64,000 nt of DNA, from assembly GCA_043798375.1 (NCBI GenBank), contig JAZDOS010000029.1:1-64000 (forward strand), in the 5' to 3' direction. Positions 50,135-58,739 of the stretch are shown here, piece by piece. This DNA is from JAPLMI01 sp043798375 (GTDB lineage Bacteria > Omnitrophota > Gorgyraeia > 2-01-FULL-45-10). The notes below the pieces were generated by a model that worked only from the letters and a program-made list of their open reading frames with translations, made no database searches and was not told the origin of the DNA. Made by a program: the position numbers and the translations under genes. Numbering within the stretch: position 1 is the first letter of the stretch; each line of letters begins with the position of its first letter.

Positions 50135-51037
50135 ATGTTCAGCCTCTCTACTTCATGGAACTCTTTCCGCCATACCGGCGGAATCGAACTCGTCGAGGAG
50201 ATAAGGGCGATCGGGTTCGATACGATAGAGCTTAACTTCGCCCTGACCGAAAGCGTGGCCAAGGATATCCTCGGCTTGAGCCAGAGATCCGGAATCAAGG
50301 TCTCGAGCCTGCACAACATATGCCCCCTGCCGCCGGAGATAGCGCAGGATGAGGCCTCGCCGGATTTCTATTCCCTCGCCTCGCCTGATGAAGAGGAGCG
50401 CAAGCTTGCCGTAGACGCCGCGCGGAATACGATAAGATACGCAAGAATGTTCGGGGCAAAAGCGGTTGTGCTGCATGCCGGAAGAATCCAGATAAAAGAC
50501 AGGACGAGAGAACTTGCGGCGTTGATAGGCAAGCCGGAAGAGTTCAGCAAATTGAAGGCCGAGATGATCCGGGAACGCGGCGAGAAAAGGGACGGTTATC
50601 TCGACAATGTCATAAAGAGCCTCGCGCGGATCGTTCCTTACGCAAAAGAAATGAACGTTTTACTCGGCATAGAGAACAGGTATTATTATCGCGAGATACC
50701 GCTCATCGATGAGCTTGAGGTTATATTTGATAATTTTAAAGTCGGGGAAGTTTCTTACTGGCACGACGCGGGACACGCCGAGGTATTCGACAGGCTCGGC
50801 ATCACCAGGCACAGGGACCTCCTGGAGAAGTTCTCGAGCCGCTTGATAGGCGTTCACCTGCATGATATAATAGGTGCGATAGACGACCACAAGCCGCCGG
50901 GGGAGGGTACGTTCGATTTCAGGATACTTAAACCATACCTGAAAAAAGATACTATAAAGGTGATCGAGACGCATCATCCGGCAACCGCCAATCAGATACA
51001 TAACGGCGCGGAATACTTGAAAAAGATATTAGGGTGA
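50135..51037 (+). CDS. Sugar phosphate isomerase/epimerase-like TIM barrel
   Basis: 300 residues of the xylose isomerase-like/AP endonuclease 2 fold. Metal-binding acidic and His residues are visible: GIENRYYYREIP, YWHDAGHAEV, IGVHLHDIIGAIDDHKPPGEG. Substrate not determinable. Confidence 0.88.
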   Translation: MFSLSTSWNSFRHTGGIELVEEIRAIGFDTIELNFALTESVAKDILGLSQRSGIKVSSLHNICPLPPEIAQDEASPDFYSLASPDEEERKLAVDAARNTIRYARMFGAKAVVLHAGRIQIKDRTRELAALIGKPEEFSKLKAEMIRERGEKRDGYLDNVIKSLARIVPYAKEMNVLLGIENRYYYREIPLIDELEVIFDNFKVGEVSYWHDAGHAEVFDRLGITRHRDLLEKFSSRLIGVHLHDIIGAIDDHKPPGEGTFDFRILKPYLKKDTIKVIETHHPATANQIHNGAEYLKKILG

Positions 51038-51040
51038 GAG

Positions 51041-51850
51041 ATGAACCGTAATCCCGTTGTGGCCGGACAATTCTATTCCGGTTCGAAAAACGCTCTTTTA
51101 AAAGAGGTGGCGGGGCTTGTCCCTGAAGGCATGGCGCGGGAGGACGCGATAGGCGTTGTCTCGCCGCATGCAGGCTACATCTATTCGGGGGAAGTGGCGG
51201 CCGGCGTCCTCGGTTCAATCAAGCCTAAGGCTGCCTACATAATTTTGGGGCCGAATCATACGGGGTCGGGATGCAGGTTTGCTCTCTCGCCGGCAAGAAT
51301 CTGGAAAACTCCGCTCGGCGATGTGGAAACCGACGAAAGGTTGAACCTGGAGATAAAGAAGAACTGCCCCCTCATAAAAGATGACGGGCTTTCACACAGC
51401 CATGAACATTCTATCGAGGTCCAGCTTCCGATTTTACAATATCTGAACAAAAATTTTAAATTCGTCCCGATCGTAATTTCTTACGCGGGCCTCGATGTAT
51501 ACAGACAGATCGGTAAAGCGCTGGCAAAATCGATAAAGGATCTGAAGCTGGAAAAAGATATAACGATAATCGCGTCAAGCGACATGACGCATTATGAGCC
51601 GCAGGAAATTGCAAAGTCGAAAGACTCCGCGGCGATAGAAGCGATATTGAAGCTCGATGAAGGAGAATTATTCGAAAGGGTCTCTTCGATGCATATTACG
51701 ATGTGCGGATACGGCCCGGCCCTGATCATGATAGCGGCTTCAAAAGCGCTCGGCGCGAAGAAGGCAAGGCTGGTAAAATACGCCACGAGCGGCGATGTCT
51801 CCGGCGACTATTCGTCCGTAGTAGGATACGCCGGCATAATAATTTCATAA
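51041..51850 (+). CDS. Memo-like protein (AmmeMemoRadiSam system protein B)
   Basis: 269 residues of the MEMO1 family, a dioxygenase-like fold. VVSPHAGYIYSGEVA, LGPNHTGSG, DGLSHSHEHSIEVQLPIL and ASSDMTHYEP give the conserved His/Cys/Asp site. The AMMECR1 and radical SAM partners that often accompany it are not in the window. Confidence 0.93.
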   Translation: MNRNPVVAGQFYSGSKNALLKEVAGLVPEGMAREDAIGVVSPHAGYIYSGEVAAGVLGSIKPKAAYIILGPNHTGSGCRFALSPARIWKTPLGDVETDERLNLEIKKNCPLIKDDGLSHSHEHSIEVQLPILQYLNKNFKFVPIVISYAGLDVYRQIGKALAKSIKDLKLEKDITIIASSDMTHYEPQEIAKSKDSAAIEAILKLDEGELFERVSSMHITMCGYGPALIMIAASKALGAKKARLVKYATSGDVSGDYSSVVGYAGIIIS

Positions 51851-51863
51851 AGGAGTTGATATT

Positions 51864-52652
51864 ATGGGCTTCAGCTTGTTCCGCAGAAAAAGAAAGATAA
51901 CGTTAGTGCTTGGGGGCGGATCCGCCCGGGGGGTAGCTCATATAGGCGTACTGAGCGTCCTGGAGCGCGAAAAGATCCCGATAGCGGGTATCGTCGGGAC
52001 AAGCATGGGATCGTTGATAGGGGCCGCGTATTCGGTCGGGCAATCTATCCGGGAGATGGAGGAAAAGGCGTATAAATTTACGGCAAATACACTTCTGGAT
52101 CCCACAATCCCGAGGATGGGGCTTTTGGCGGGCGACAAGCTCGAAGCGTCGATCAAAGATATTATAGGCGATAAGGGATTCAAAGACTGCAAAATCCCCA
52201 TGGCGGTAGTCGCGACAGATATTCAGACCGGAGAGGAGATCGTCTACACGAGCGGCGATCTCATAAAGATGATCAGGGCGAGCTGCTCGTGGCCTGGCAT
52301 ATTTAATCCGGTAAGAGTTGACGGGAAGCTCCTGGTGGACGGCGGCATAAAGAACAGCGTCCCAACGAAGATCGCAAGGGCCCAGAATGCTGATTACATA
52401 CTGGCGGTCGATGTCGGTTTTTGTGTAAAAAAAGGGGGCATCAGGAATATATTCCAGATGATACTCCAGTCGTTCCAGATAACCGGCGAGGAATTGAACA
52501 AATACCAATCGCTCGAAGCCGACCTTGTGATAAAAGTCGATTTGGGCGACCTCGACCAGGTGGCGTTCGAAAGAGGCCGCGAGGCCATAGAGAAGGGTGA
52601 AAAGGCCGCGGAATTTATGATAGACCGGCTGAAGAAGGATATAGGGTTATAA
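51864..52652 (+). CDS. Patatin-like phospholipase (RssA-like)
   Basis: 262 residues. Oxyanion hole GGGSARGVAHIGVL at 15-28, nucleophile Ser in GTSMGSLIG, and the dyad Asp in VDGGIKNSVP. Lipid acyl hydrolase of unknown substrate. AAAGGAGTT precedes the ATG. Confidence 0.93.
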   Translation: MGFSLFRRKRKITLVLGGGSARGVAHIGVLSVLEREKIPIAGIVGTSMGSLIGAAYSVGQSIREMEEKAYKFTANTLLDPTIPRMGLLAGDKLEASIKDIIGDKGFKDCKIPMAVVATDIQTGEEIVYTSGDLIKMIRASCSWPGIFNPVRVDGKLLVDGGIKNSVPTKIARAQNADYILAVDVGFCVKKGGIRNIFQMILQSFQITGEELNKYQSLEADLVIKVDLGDLDQVAFERGREAIEKGEKAAEFMIDRLKKDIGL

Positions 52653-52673
52653 CAGGAAGAGGGGTTTGGTCAG

Positions 52674-53828
52674 GTGCGATATATAGCGGGGATTATTATA
52701 GGCATATCGATAGCGCTGGTTTTTTATTGGCTGAAAAAGCGCTCCGGCGTCAAAAGCGGCGATATGGAAACGTTGATTACGCGGATGAAGGAGTCTTTCG
52801 GCGCCCTGTCCCATGAGGCCCTGTCGAGGACGACCGCCGACTTTCTCAGGCTGGCAAATGAGACTTTCTCCAAACAGCTTTCGCTGGGCGAAAAAGACTT
52901 GGAGGGCAAGAAGAAGCTTATCGACCAGACGCTTGAAGTTATGAAATCGGAGCTGCGGAGAGTCCAGGAAATCGTATCTGAATTCGAAAAAGACAGAGAG
53001 AAAAAATTCGGCGAACTTTCCAACCAGCTTAAATTTACCGCCGAACAAACCGTCAAACTTCAGGATACCACCAGCCAATTGAAAAACGCCCTGTCAGGCA
53101 CGGCTACCAGGGGGCAGTGGGGACAAAGAATGGCGGAGGACGTATTGAGGCTTGCGGGATTTATCGAAGGTATAAATTATCTGAAGGAAAAGACGCAGGC
53201 GACTATCAGCACAAGGCCGGATTACACATTTTTGCTTCCTCAAAATTTAAAAGTAAACATGGACGTCAAATTCCCGCTCTCCGGCTACCTGCGCTATCTT
53301 GAATCGGAGAATGACGGCGAAAAGACAAAGTTCAAAGAACAATTTTTGCGCGACGCGAAGTCCAGGATCAAAGAAGTCACAAGCCGGGATTATATAAATC
53401 CGGAAGAGATGACCGTAGACTATGTGATTGTCTTCATTCCAAATGAGCAGGCATATGCCTTTATCAATGAAAACGACAGGCAGCTGCTGGACGAGGCGTT
53501 AAAAAATAAGGTGATCGTCTGTTCTCCGCTTACCTTATATGCCATACTCGCCGTGATCAGGCAGGCCGTCGATAACTTCAGCCTTGAAAAGACCGCTTCC
53601 GAGATCCTTATGCTTTTGGGGATTTTCAACAAGCAGTGGGATGAATTCATCAAATCGTTCGATAGATTGGGAAAAAGGATACAGGAGACTCAGGAAGAAT
53701 ACGACGCGCTCGTTTCCACGCGGCGCAATAAGTTGGACAGGCCCATCAGGAAGATCGAGGACCTGCGGCGGCAGAAGGGGATCCCTGAGCCGTCAGTCCC
53801 GGTCATAGAGGAAGACGTTTCCCGTTAA
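52674..53828 (+). CDS. rmuC: RmuC family protein
   Basis: 384 residues. N-terminal membrane anchor (IAGIIIGISIALVFYWLKKR), long coiled coil to about 140, then the RmuC nuclease-like core (TRGQWGQRMAEDVLRLAGF; NMDVKFPLSGYLRYLE; DYVIVFIPNEQAYAFI). Implicated in limiting inversions or degrading DNA in other bacteria. GTG start. Confidence 0.93.
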   Translation: MRYIAGIIIGISIALVFYWLKKRSGVKSGDMETLITRMKESFGALSHEALSRTTADFLRLANETFSKQLSLGEKDLEGKKKLIDQTLEVMKSELRRVQEIVSEFEKDREKKFGELSNQLKFTAEQTVKLQDTTSQLKNALSGTATRGQWGQRMAEDVLRLAGFIEGINYLKEKTQATISTRPDYTFLLPQNLKVNMDVKFPLSGYLRYLESENDGEKTKFKEQFLRDAKSRIKEVTSRDYINPEEMTVDYVIVFIPNEQAYAFINENDRQLLDEALKNKVIVCSPLTLYAILAVIRQAVDNFSLEKTASEILMLLGIFNKQWDEFIKSFDRLGKRIQETQEEYDALVSTRRNKLDRPIRKIEDLRRQKGIPEPSVPVIEEDVSR

Positions 53829-53866
53829 ATAAAAGGGCCGCACCCATCCATCCCGCACTTTTCCTC

Positions 53867-53895
53867 TTTACATCACGCCCGTCTTATGTTAAATT
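53867..53895 (+). promoter_or_regulatory. Possible promoter before the LPG-synthase-TM gene
   Basis: -35-like TTTACA (53867-53872), -10-like TAAATT (53890-53895), 17-base spacing. Weak match. Confidence 0.4.
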
Positions 53896-53900
53896 ATTTA

Positions 53901-53929
53901 TCCCGTCAGAAATGAAATTTCTAACGGGA
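53901..53929. repeat. Short degenerate relative of the start-site elements
   Basis: TCCCGTCAGAAAT-GAA-ATTTCTAACGGGA, 29 bp, one mismatch in the stem. It ends seven bases before the next ATG but lacks the TGAR target duplication; the palindrome extends outward into TTA/TAA. Confidence 0.65.
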
Positions 53930-53936
53930 TAAACCC

Positions 53937-54902
53937 ATGCAAAAGAAGATCATATCAATACTGTTAAGGACATTTGTCAGTGTTTCTCTTATACTAATAT
54001 TATTATATATTATGAGGGATAAGTATAATCAGATACTGCAGGTTCTTAAGGGGACGCGTATCGGGGTCTTCGGGCTCGCATTCCTGGTATTTACCCTTGC
54101 AACCTCACTGGCATCCTTGAGGCTTAAGCTTATTATAGAGGCGGGCGAAAATATCAAGATAAAATTCCTCGAGGCGTTTTCGCTGACATATATAGGCTAT
54201 TTCTTCAACAATTTTCTGCCAACGTCCATCGGAGGCGATGTCGTAAAGGCATATTACCTTGCAAAGAAGAGCTCCGACAAGATGAGTTCGTACACATCCG
54301 TATTTATCGACAGAGTGATAGGGCTGGTCACGATGATATTCATGGCTACCATAGCGCTTCTTTTGGTCCAGGGGAAGATAGTCGACGAGAGGGTCAGGCG
54401 CATGATCTACGCAATCACGGCGATAGCGGTATTGGTCATACTCTTTTTAATGAATAAAAATTTCGCAAGAAAATTTTCCGCGCTCCTTTATTTCGCGCGC
54501 CCGATCGAGGAAAAATTAAAAAACGCCTATAACGCGGTCCACGCATATAAGCACCATACGGAGCTATTGATCCAATCGCTCGCGATATCGGTGGTAAGCC
54601 AGCTATGCTTCTTCGCGTCCATAGGCATCCTCGCCTTAAGTATAGGGGTCGGCATTCCCGTGATAGAAATATTATTGCGCATGCCTATAATAAGCGCGAT
54701 GAGCATGCTTCCGTCTATAAACGGCCTGGGTTTGAGGGAGGGCTCGACGGTCCTTCTGTTTGGGCCTTTGATCGGCAAGGAGAATGCGTTCGCCGTAAGC
54801 ATCCTATGGCTTTCCATACTTTTTATCATGAGCGTCCTGGGCGGGCTTATTTACGGCTTAAGCCCGCAATTCAAAGTGAAGTTTAAAGAGGCGGGTGGCT
54901 AA
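53937..54902 (+). CDS. Flippase-like membrane protein (LPG synthase TM domain family)
   Basis: 321 residues with about seven to eight hydrophobic segments. Family signature region SLTYIGYFFNNFLPTSIGGD near 80 and SMLPSINGLGLREGSTVLLF near 258. Related to the membrane domain of MprF and the AglD/YbhN proteins, which handle polyprenyl or lipid substrates. Role here unknown. Confidence 0.9.
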   Translation: MQKKIISILLRTFVSVSLILILLYIMRDKYNQILQVLKGTRIGVFGLAFLVFTLATSLASLRLKLIIEAGENIKIKFLEAFSLTYIGYFFNNFLPTSIGGDVVKAYYLAKKSSDKMSSYTSVFIDRVIGLVTMIFMATIALLLVQGKIVDERVRRMIYAITAIAVLVILFLMNKNFARKFSALLYFARPIEEKLKNAYNAVHAYKHHTELLIQSLAISVVSQLCFFASIGILALSIGVGIPVIEILLRMPIISAMSMLPSINGLGLREGSTVLLFGPLIGKENAFAVSILWLSILFIMSVLGGLIYGLSPQFKVKFKEAGG

Positions 54903-54903
54903 A

Positions 54904-55083
54904 ATGATCGATAAAGAACTTCTCGAAATACTGGCTTGTCCGGTCTGCAAGAAAGATGTGGTATTGGATAATGATAAAATAGTCTGCACAAAATGCGGCA
55001 GGCGTTATCCGATAAAGGACGATATACCGATAATGCTTGTAGAAGAGGCGGACATGCCGGACGAATTTAGAAAAGAGGGCTGA
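54904..55083 (+). CDS. Trm112-family zinc protein
   Basis: 59 residues; C-P-V-C and C-T-K-C zinc knuckle, LLEILACPVCKKDV and YPIKDDIPIML. Such proteins activate methyltransferases. ATG 54904 has GGCGGGTGG upstream; a GTG at 54895 is possible. Confidence 0.92.
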   Translation: MIDKELLEILACPVCKKDVVLDNDKIVCTKCGRRYPIKDDIPIMLVEEADMPDEFRKEG

Positions 55084-55084
55084 T

Positions 55085-55525
55085 ATGAAAAAGATCCTTG
55101 TAATACACGGGCCAAATTTGAATCTACTGGGCAAGAGGGAAGTGAATATCTACGGAGATGTGACGATAGGCGAGATCAATAGCGGCTTAAAGAAGTTTGC
55201 GAAGTCGAAGAAGGTGGCTCTTGAGATACTCCAGTCCGATCACGAAGGCAAGATCGTGGAGCGTATCGGCGGGTCCGGCGGCCGGTTTGACGCGATACTG
55301 ATCAACCCGGCGGCATATACGCACACGAGCGTCGCGATAAGAGACGCCTTGAGCGCCGTGAATATTCCGGCCGTGGAGGTGCATCTTTCGAATATCTACG
55401 CCAGAGAGGAGTTCCGCCGCACATCTTTGATAGCGCCTGTCGCGAAGGGGATTGTCTCCGGCTTCGGAAAGTTAAGCTATATTCTGGGCCTCGAGGCGGC
55501 GATAAGCCTGATCGATAAAAAATGA
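55085..55525 (+). CDS. aroQ: 3-dehydroquinate dehydratase, type II
   Basis: Shikimate pathway step 3. 146 residues. GPNLNLLGKREVNIYG, QSDHEGKIVERI, NPAAYTHTSVAIRDAL and EVHLSNIYAREEFRR are the active-site blocks. Stop overlaps the next start. Confidence 0.96.
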   Translation: MKKILVIHGPNLNLLGKREVNIYGDVTIGEINSGLKKFAKSKKVALEILQSDHEGKIVERIGGSGGRFDAILINPAAYTHTSVAIRDALSAVNIPAVEVHLSNIYAREEFRRTSLIAPVAKGIVSGFGKLSYILGLEAAISLIDKK

Positions 55526-56577
55526 AGGGATCATCCGCTCTCGATGGGCGTGCCGTTCTTTTAAATAGAGATATCGATCGCAGGCGCCTCGACGCCATGC
55601 TGATAACGGGTTCTATTAACGTAACTTACCTGAGCGGATTTTTAGGCGATGACGCCTGTATCCTCGCGACCCGGAACAAGAGGTACTTCATCACCGATTC
55701 CAGGTATATCGAGGATGCCAGGCGAGCCTTGAAAGGTTTCGAGATAAGGCTTGTCAAAAAATCGACATATGAAGCCCTGACAGAGATCGTCAAATCCGAA
55801 AGGCTTGAAAAGATAGGCTTCGAGTCGATGAATCTGCCGTATGAGGTGGCAACGCGCCTTGGAAAATTATTGGGCCGCGCCAGGCTCGTCCCGGCGAAAG
55901 GCCTTGTAGAAGGCCTTCGCGCCGTAAAAGACGACGGCGAAATAAGGCTGATAAGACAGGCTATTAAGCTAACCAAGGATGTTTTTAAATGCGCGGCGGG
56001 GCTCGTAAAACCGGGGGTATCGGAAGACCGCATAGCAAGGTATATAGAGATTGAATTTATCAACAGGGGCTCGCGCACGGCCTATGACACGATCGTCGCA
56101 ACGGGCGCAAATTCCTCGATGCCTCACGCGAGGCCCGGCGCCTCGAAGATAACAAATAACAGCTTTGTAATGATAGATATCGGCTGTATGAAGAATCGCT
56201 ACTGTGCCGATATGACCAGAATGATAGTCCTGGGGAACCCCGGCGCCAGATTCAAAAAAATTTACGATATAGTGAGAAAGGCTCATGACCTGGCGATAGA
56301 TTCTATCGAACCGGGCACCATGATTGCCGATGTGGACCTTAAGGCAAGAGCCTATATACGAGATAAAGGGTTCGGAAGATGTTTCGGCCATTCGCTCGGC
56401 CACGGGGTCGGCATGGAAGTGCATGAAGAGCCTTCGATATCTAAAACGAGAGAAGGGATTTTAAAGCCGGGGATGGTTTTTACGATCGAACCGGCGATAT
56501 ACATTCCCGGTTTCGGCGGGGCCAGGCTTGAGGATATGGTATTGGTGACGGACAGAGGATGCGAGGTATTGACTTAA
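55522..56577 (+). CDS. pepP: Xaa-Pro aminopeptidase (M24B)
   Basis: 351 residues: N-terminal creatinase-like domain (1-120) and C-terminal pita-bread domain with metal ligands Asp in IDIGCMKNRYCADMTR, His in GHSLGHGVGMEVHEEP, Glu in FTIEPAIY and RLEDMV. Gene pair with accB is common in bacteria, often with efp. Confidence 0.94.
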   Translation: MKGSSALDGRAVLLNRDIDRRRLDAMLITGSINVTYLSGFLGDDACILATRNKRYFITDSRYIEDARRALKGFEIRLVKKSTYEALTEIVKSERLEKIGFESMNLPYEVATRLGKLLGRARLVPAKGLVEGLRAVKDDGEIRLIRQAIKLTKDVFKCAAGLVKPGVSEDRIARYIEIEFINRGSRTAYDTIVATGANSSMPHARPGASKITNNSFVMIDIGCMKNRYCADMTRMIVLGNPGARFKKIYDIVRKAHDLAIDSIEPGTMIADVDLKARAYIRDKGFGRCFGHSLGHGVGMEVHEEPSISKTREGILKPGMVFTIEPAIYIPGFGGARLEDMVLVTDRGCEVLT

Positions 56578-56592
56578 CGCGGAGGTTTGCCA

Positions 56593-57048
56593 ATGTACAT
56601 AAAAGAAATTAAGGACATGATAAACCTGATGAACGAGAACGGCCTCACGGAGCTCGAGATAGAAAAAGAGGGTGTAAGGATACGTTTGAAAAAGGGCGCC
56701 GGCGGCGGCTATGAAAAAGCCGTTGAATTTGTCTCCGCGGCAGGCGCTCAAATGCCGGGGCAGGAAAAACCGCCAGGTTCCCATCCACAGGAGAAGCCAA
56801 AGGCAAACACGCTTGAGGTAAAGGCGCCGATGGTCGGCACATTCTACCGCGCGCCTTCGCCGGAAGCGCCCTCATACGTCAACATGGGCGATATGATCGA
56901 GCCCGGCCAGGTCGTCTGTATCATAGAAGCTATGAAGCTGATGAATGAGATAAAGAGCGAGGTGAGGGGAAAGGTCGTAGATATCCAGGTAGATAATGCC
57001 GAACCCGTTGAGTTCGGACAGGTATTGTTCGTGATAGAACCAGTCTAG
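56593..57048 (+). CDS. accB: Biotin carboxyl carrier protein of acetyl-CoA carboxylase
   Basis: 151 residues. N-terminal helix, Pro-rich linker (70-90) and biotinyl domain with the biotinylated Lys in IEAMKLMNEI; the thumb segment FYRAPSPEAPSYV is present. ATG 56593 has GCGGAGG at the right distance; TTG 56587 does not. Eight bases before accC. Confidence 0.96.
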   Translation: MYIKEIKDMINLMNENGLTELEIEKEGVRIRLKKGAGGGYEKAVEFVSAAGAQMPGQEKPPGSHPQEKPKANTLEVKAPMVGTFYRAPSPEAPSYVNMGDMIEPGQVVCIIEAMKLMNEIKSEVRGKVVDIQVDNAEPVEFGQVLFVIEPV

Positions 57049-57055
57049 AGGCTGC

Positions 57056-58405
57056 ATGTTCACAAAAATTCTGATAGCAAATAGAGGAGAGGTCGCCTTA
57101 AGAATAATAAGGGCGTGTAAGGAGCTCGGCATACGCACCGTGGCGGTGTATTCACAGCCCGACATAAATTCACTGCATGTCAAGTATGCGGACGAGGCGA
57201 TATGCATAGGTTCGGCCGCGAGCGCCAACAGCTACCTGAACATCCCGAGTATAATAAGCGCAGCCGAGATCACGGATGTCGAGGCGATACACCCCGGTTA
57301 CGGCTTCCTGGCCGAGGACGCGCACTTCGCCGAGATATGCGAATCATGCAAGATCGCATTCATCGGCCCGACGCCTGACAATATCAGGCGGATGGGCGAT
57401 AAGATGGCCGCCAAGGATACCGCGAGAAAGGCCGGAGTGCCGATAATTCAGGGAAGTAAGGCTGTCGTCAAGACAAAAGAAGAGGCCCTGAAGATCGCAA
57501 AGGAGATAAAGTATCCCGTGATAGTCAAGGCGGCCTCAGGCGGCGGCGGCAAAGGCATGAGAATATGCCACAATGACGTAAGGCTCATCTCGGCCCTCCT
57601 GACGGCCGAGAGAGAGGCCGAGGCTGCGTTCGGCAATCCTAACGTTTATATGGAAAAATACATAGAGCGGCCGCGGCACATAGAGATACAGATACTGGGT
57701 GATAAACACGGCCATATAATACATCTGGGGGAGCGGGACTGCACGATCCAGAGGCGGCATCAAAAACTTATAGAAGAGGCTCCTTCGACAGGGCTCGATT
57801 CCAAGGCCCGCAAGAAGATGGGTGAGGCCGCTATAAAGTGCGCCAGGGCTATCGGCTATGTCAATGCCGGCACGATCGAATTCCTTCTGGACGAGGACGG
57901 CTCGTTCTATTTTATGGAGATGAATACTCGCATCCAGGTTGAGCATCCGGTCACCGAGGCCGTAACCGGGATAGATCTCGTAAAAGAACAGATAAGGATC
58001 GCCTCCGGCGAAAAGATAAGCTATAAACAGGATGATATAGAATTTCGCGGAAACGCGATAGAATGCCGGATCAACGCGGAGGACCCGGACAGCGACTTCA
58101 TGCCTTCCCCGGGCAGGATCACCGTTTTTCAGGCACCGGGCGGCCGCGGCGTCAGGCTCGACACGCATGCCTACACCGGTTACGAAATATCCCCTTACTA
58201 TGATTCGATGATAGGAAAACTGATCGTGCACGGCAAAAATAGGGCCGAGGCGATCGCTATCTGCAAAAGGGCGCTGGACGAATTTGTAATCGAGCCCGTT
58301 AAAACCACCATACCGTTTCACAAAAAGGTGATGAACAATACGGCGTTCTTGCGCGGAAAATTTTCTACGGATTTCGTCGAACGATTATTTGAGACCGCGA
58401 AATGA
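57056..58405 (+). CDS. accC: Biotin carboxylase subunit of acetyl-CoA carboxylase
   Basis: 449 residues, ATP-grasp enzyme. LIANRGEVALRIIRACKELG start; glycine loop KAASGGGGKGMRI; ERDCTIQRRHQKLIEEAPS; catalytic EMNTRIQVEHPVTE. With accB supplies the first half-reaction of fatty acid synthesis. Its TGA stop is inside a hairpin repeat. Confidence 0.97.
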   Translation: MFTKILIANRGEVALRIIRACKELGIRTVAVYSQPDINSLHVKYADEAICIGSAASANSYLNIPSIISAAEITDVEAIHPGYGFLAEDAHFAEICESCKIAFIGPTPDNIRRMGDKMAAKDTARKAGVPIIQGSKAVVKTKEEALKIAKEIKYPVIVKAASGGGGKGMRICHNDVRLISALLTAEREAEAAFGNPNVYMEKYIERPRHIEIQILGDKHGHIIHLGERDCTIQRRHQKLIEEAPSTGLDSKARKKMGEAAIKCARAIGYVNAGTIEFLLDEDGSFYFMEMNTRIQVEHPVTEAVTGIDLVKEQIRIASGEKISYKQDDIEFRGNAIECRINAEDPDSDFMPSPGRITVFQAPGGRGVRLDTHAYTGYEISPYYDSMIGKLIVHGKNRAEAIAICKRALDEFVIEPVKTTIPFHKKVMNNTAFLRGKFSTDFVERLFETAK

Positions 58406-58454
58406 CCCTACTTCGCAATCAATGAGATATAGAGAAGGTGCTTCGTAGGGGTCA
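58403..58454. repeat. CTTCGCAATCAA-type hairpin element, copy 4
   Basis: Arms TGACCCTAC / GTAGGGGTCA with inner blocks CTTCGCAATCAA and AAGGTGCTTCG. The arm sequence differs from copies 1 and 3 but still pairs. It includes the accC stop and abuts the shortened Asp23 gene. Confidence 0.82.
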
Positions 58455-58462
58455 AAATTCAC

Positions 58463-58660
58463 ATGAAAGAGAGCGAAGTGAAGCTGACCGTGTCAATAAT
58501 AGTGGAATACGGGATCGATATCCCGAGGGTTGCCGATGAAGTCCAGGAAAATGTGAAGAGGGCCGTGGAGAAGATGACCGGCCTGGTCCTGGCGGAAGTC
58601 GATGTTGTTGTCGAGGGAGTGCGGCAGCAAAGCCATAATGATAAGGAGAGAAAAATATGA
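58463..58660 (+). CDS. Asp23/Gls24 family protein, N-terminally short
   Basis: 65 residues matching only the C-terminal half of Asp23/Gls24 proteins (VSIIVEYGIDIPRVADEVQE; AVEKMTGLVLAEVDVVVEGV). Full members are about 110-120 residues; the N-terminal half is absent and the accC gene plus a repeat occupy the space. Followed by amaP, its usual membrane anchor partner. Confidence 0.85.
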   Translation: MKESEVKLTVSIIVEYGIDIPRVADEVQENVKRAVEKMTGLVLAEVDVVVEGVRQQSHNDKERKI

Positions 58661-58739
58661 ATCCCGTTAGACCTTTTGACGGGATTTTAGATTTATTATT
58701 AAAAAACATTACTTAAAATAGGAGGTCTAACGGGATGAA
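58658..58739. repeat. Start-site palindromic element, copy 6 (amaP)
   Basis: Element 58662-58735 (74 bp), 13-bp arms TCCCGTTAGACCT / AGGTCTAACGGGA, flanked by TGAA (58658-58661 and 58736-58739). The upstream ATG (58657) has AAGGAGAG and now starts a 19-codon ORF MNPVRPFDGILD. The right arm carries AGGAGG before the rebuilt ATG. Excision gives ATGAAGATATTAAGC, overlapping the Asp23 stop as ATGA. Confidence 0.88.

Noticed and set aside
53901..53929. Full seventh start-site element
   Set aside because: Arms match partly but the TGAR duplication is absent and it does not touch the start codon, so it is listed only as a degenerate relative.
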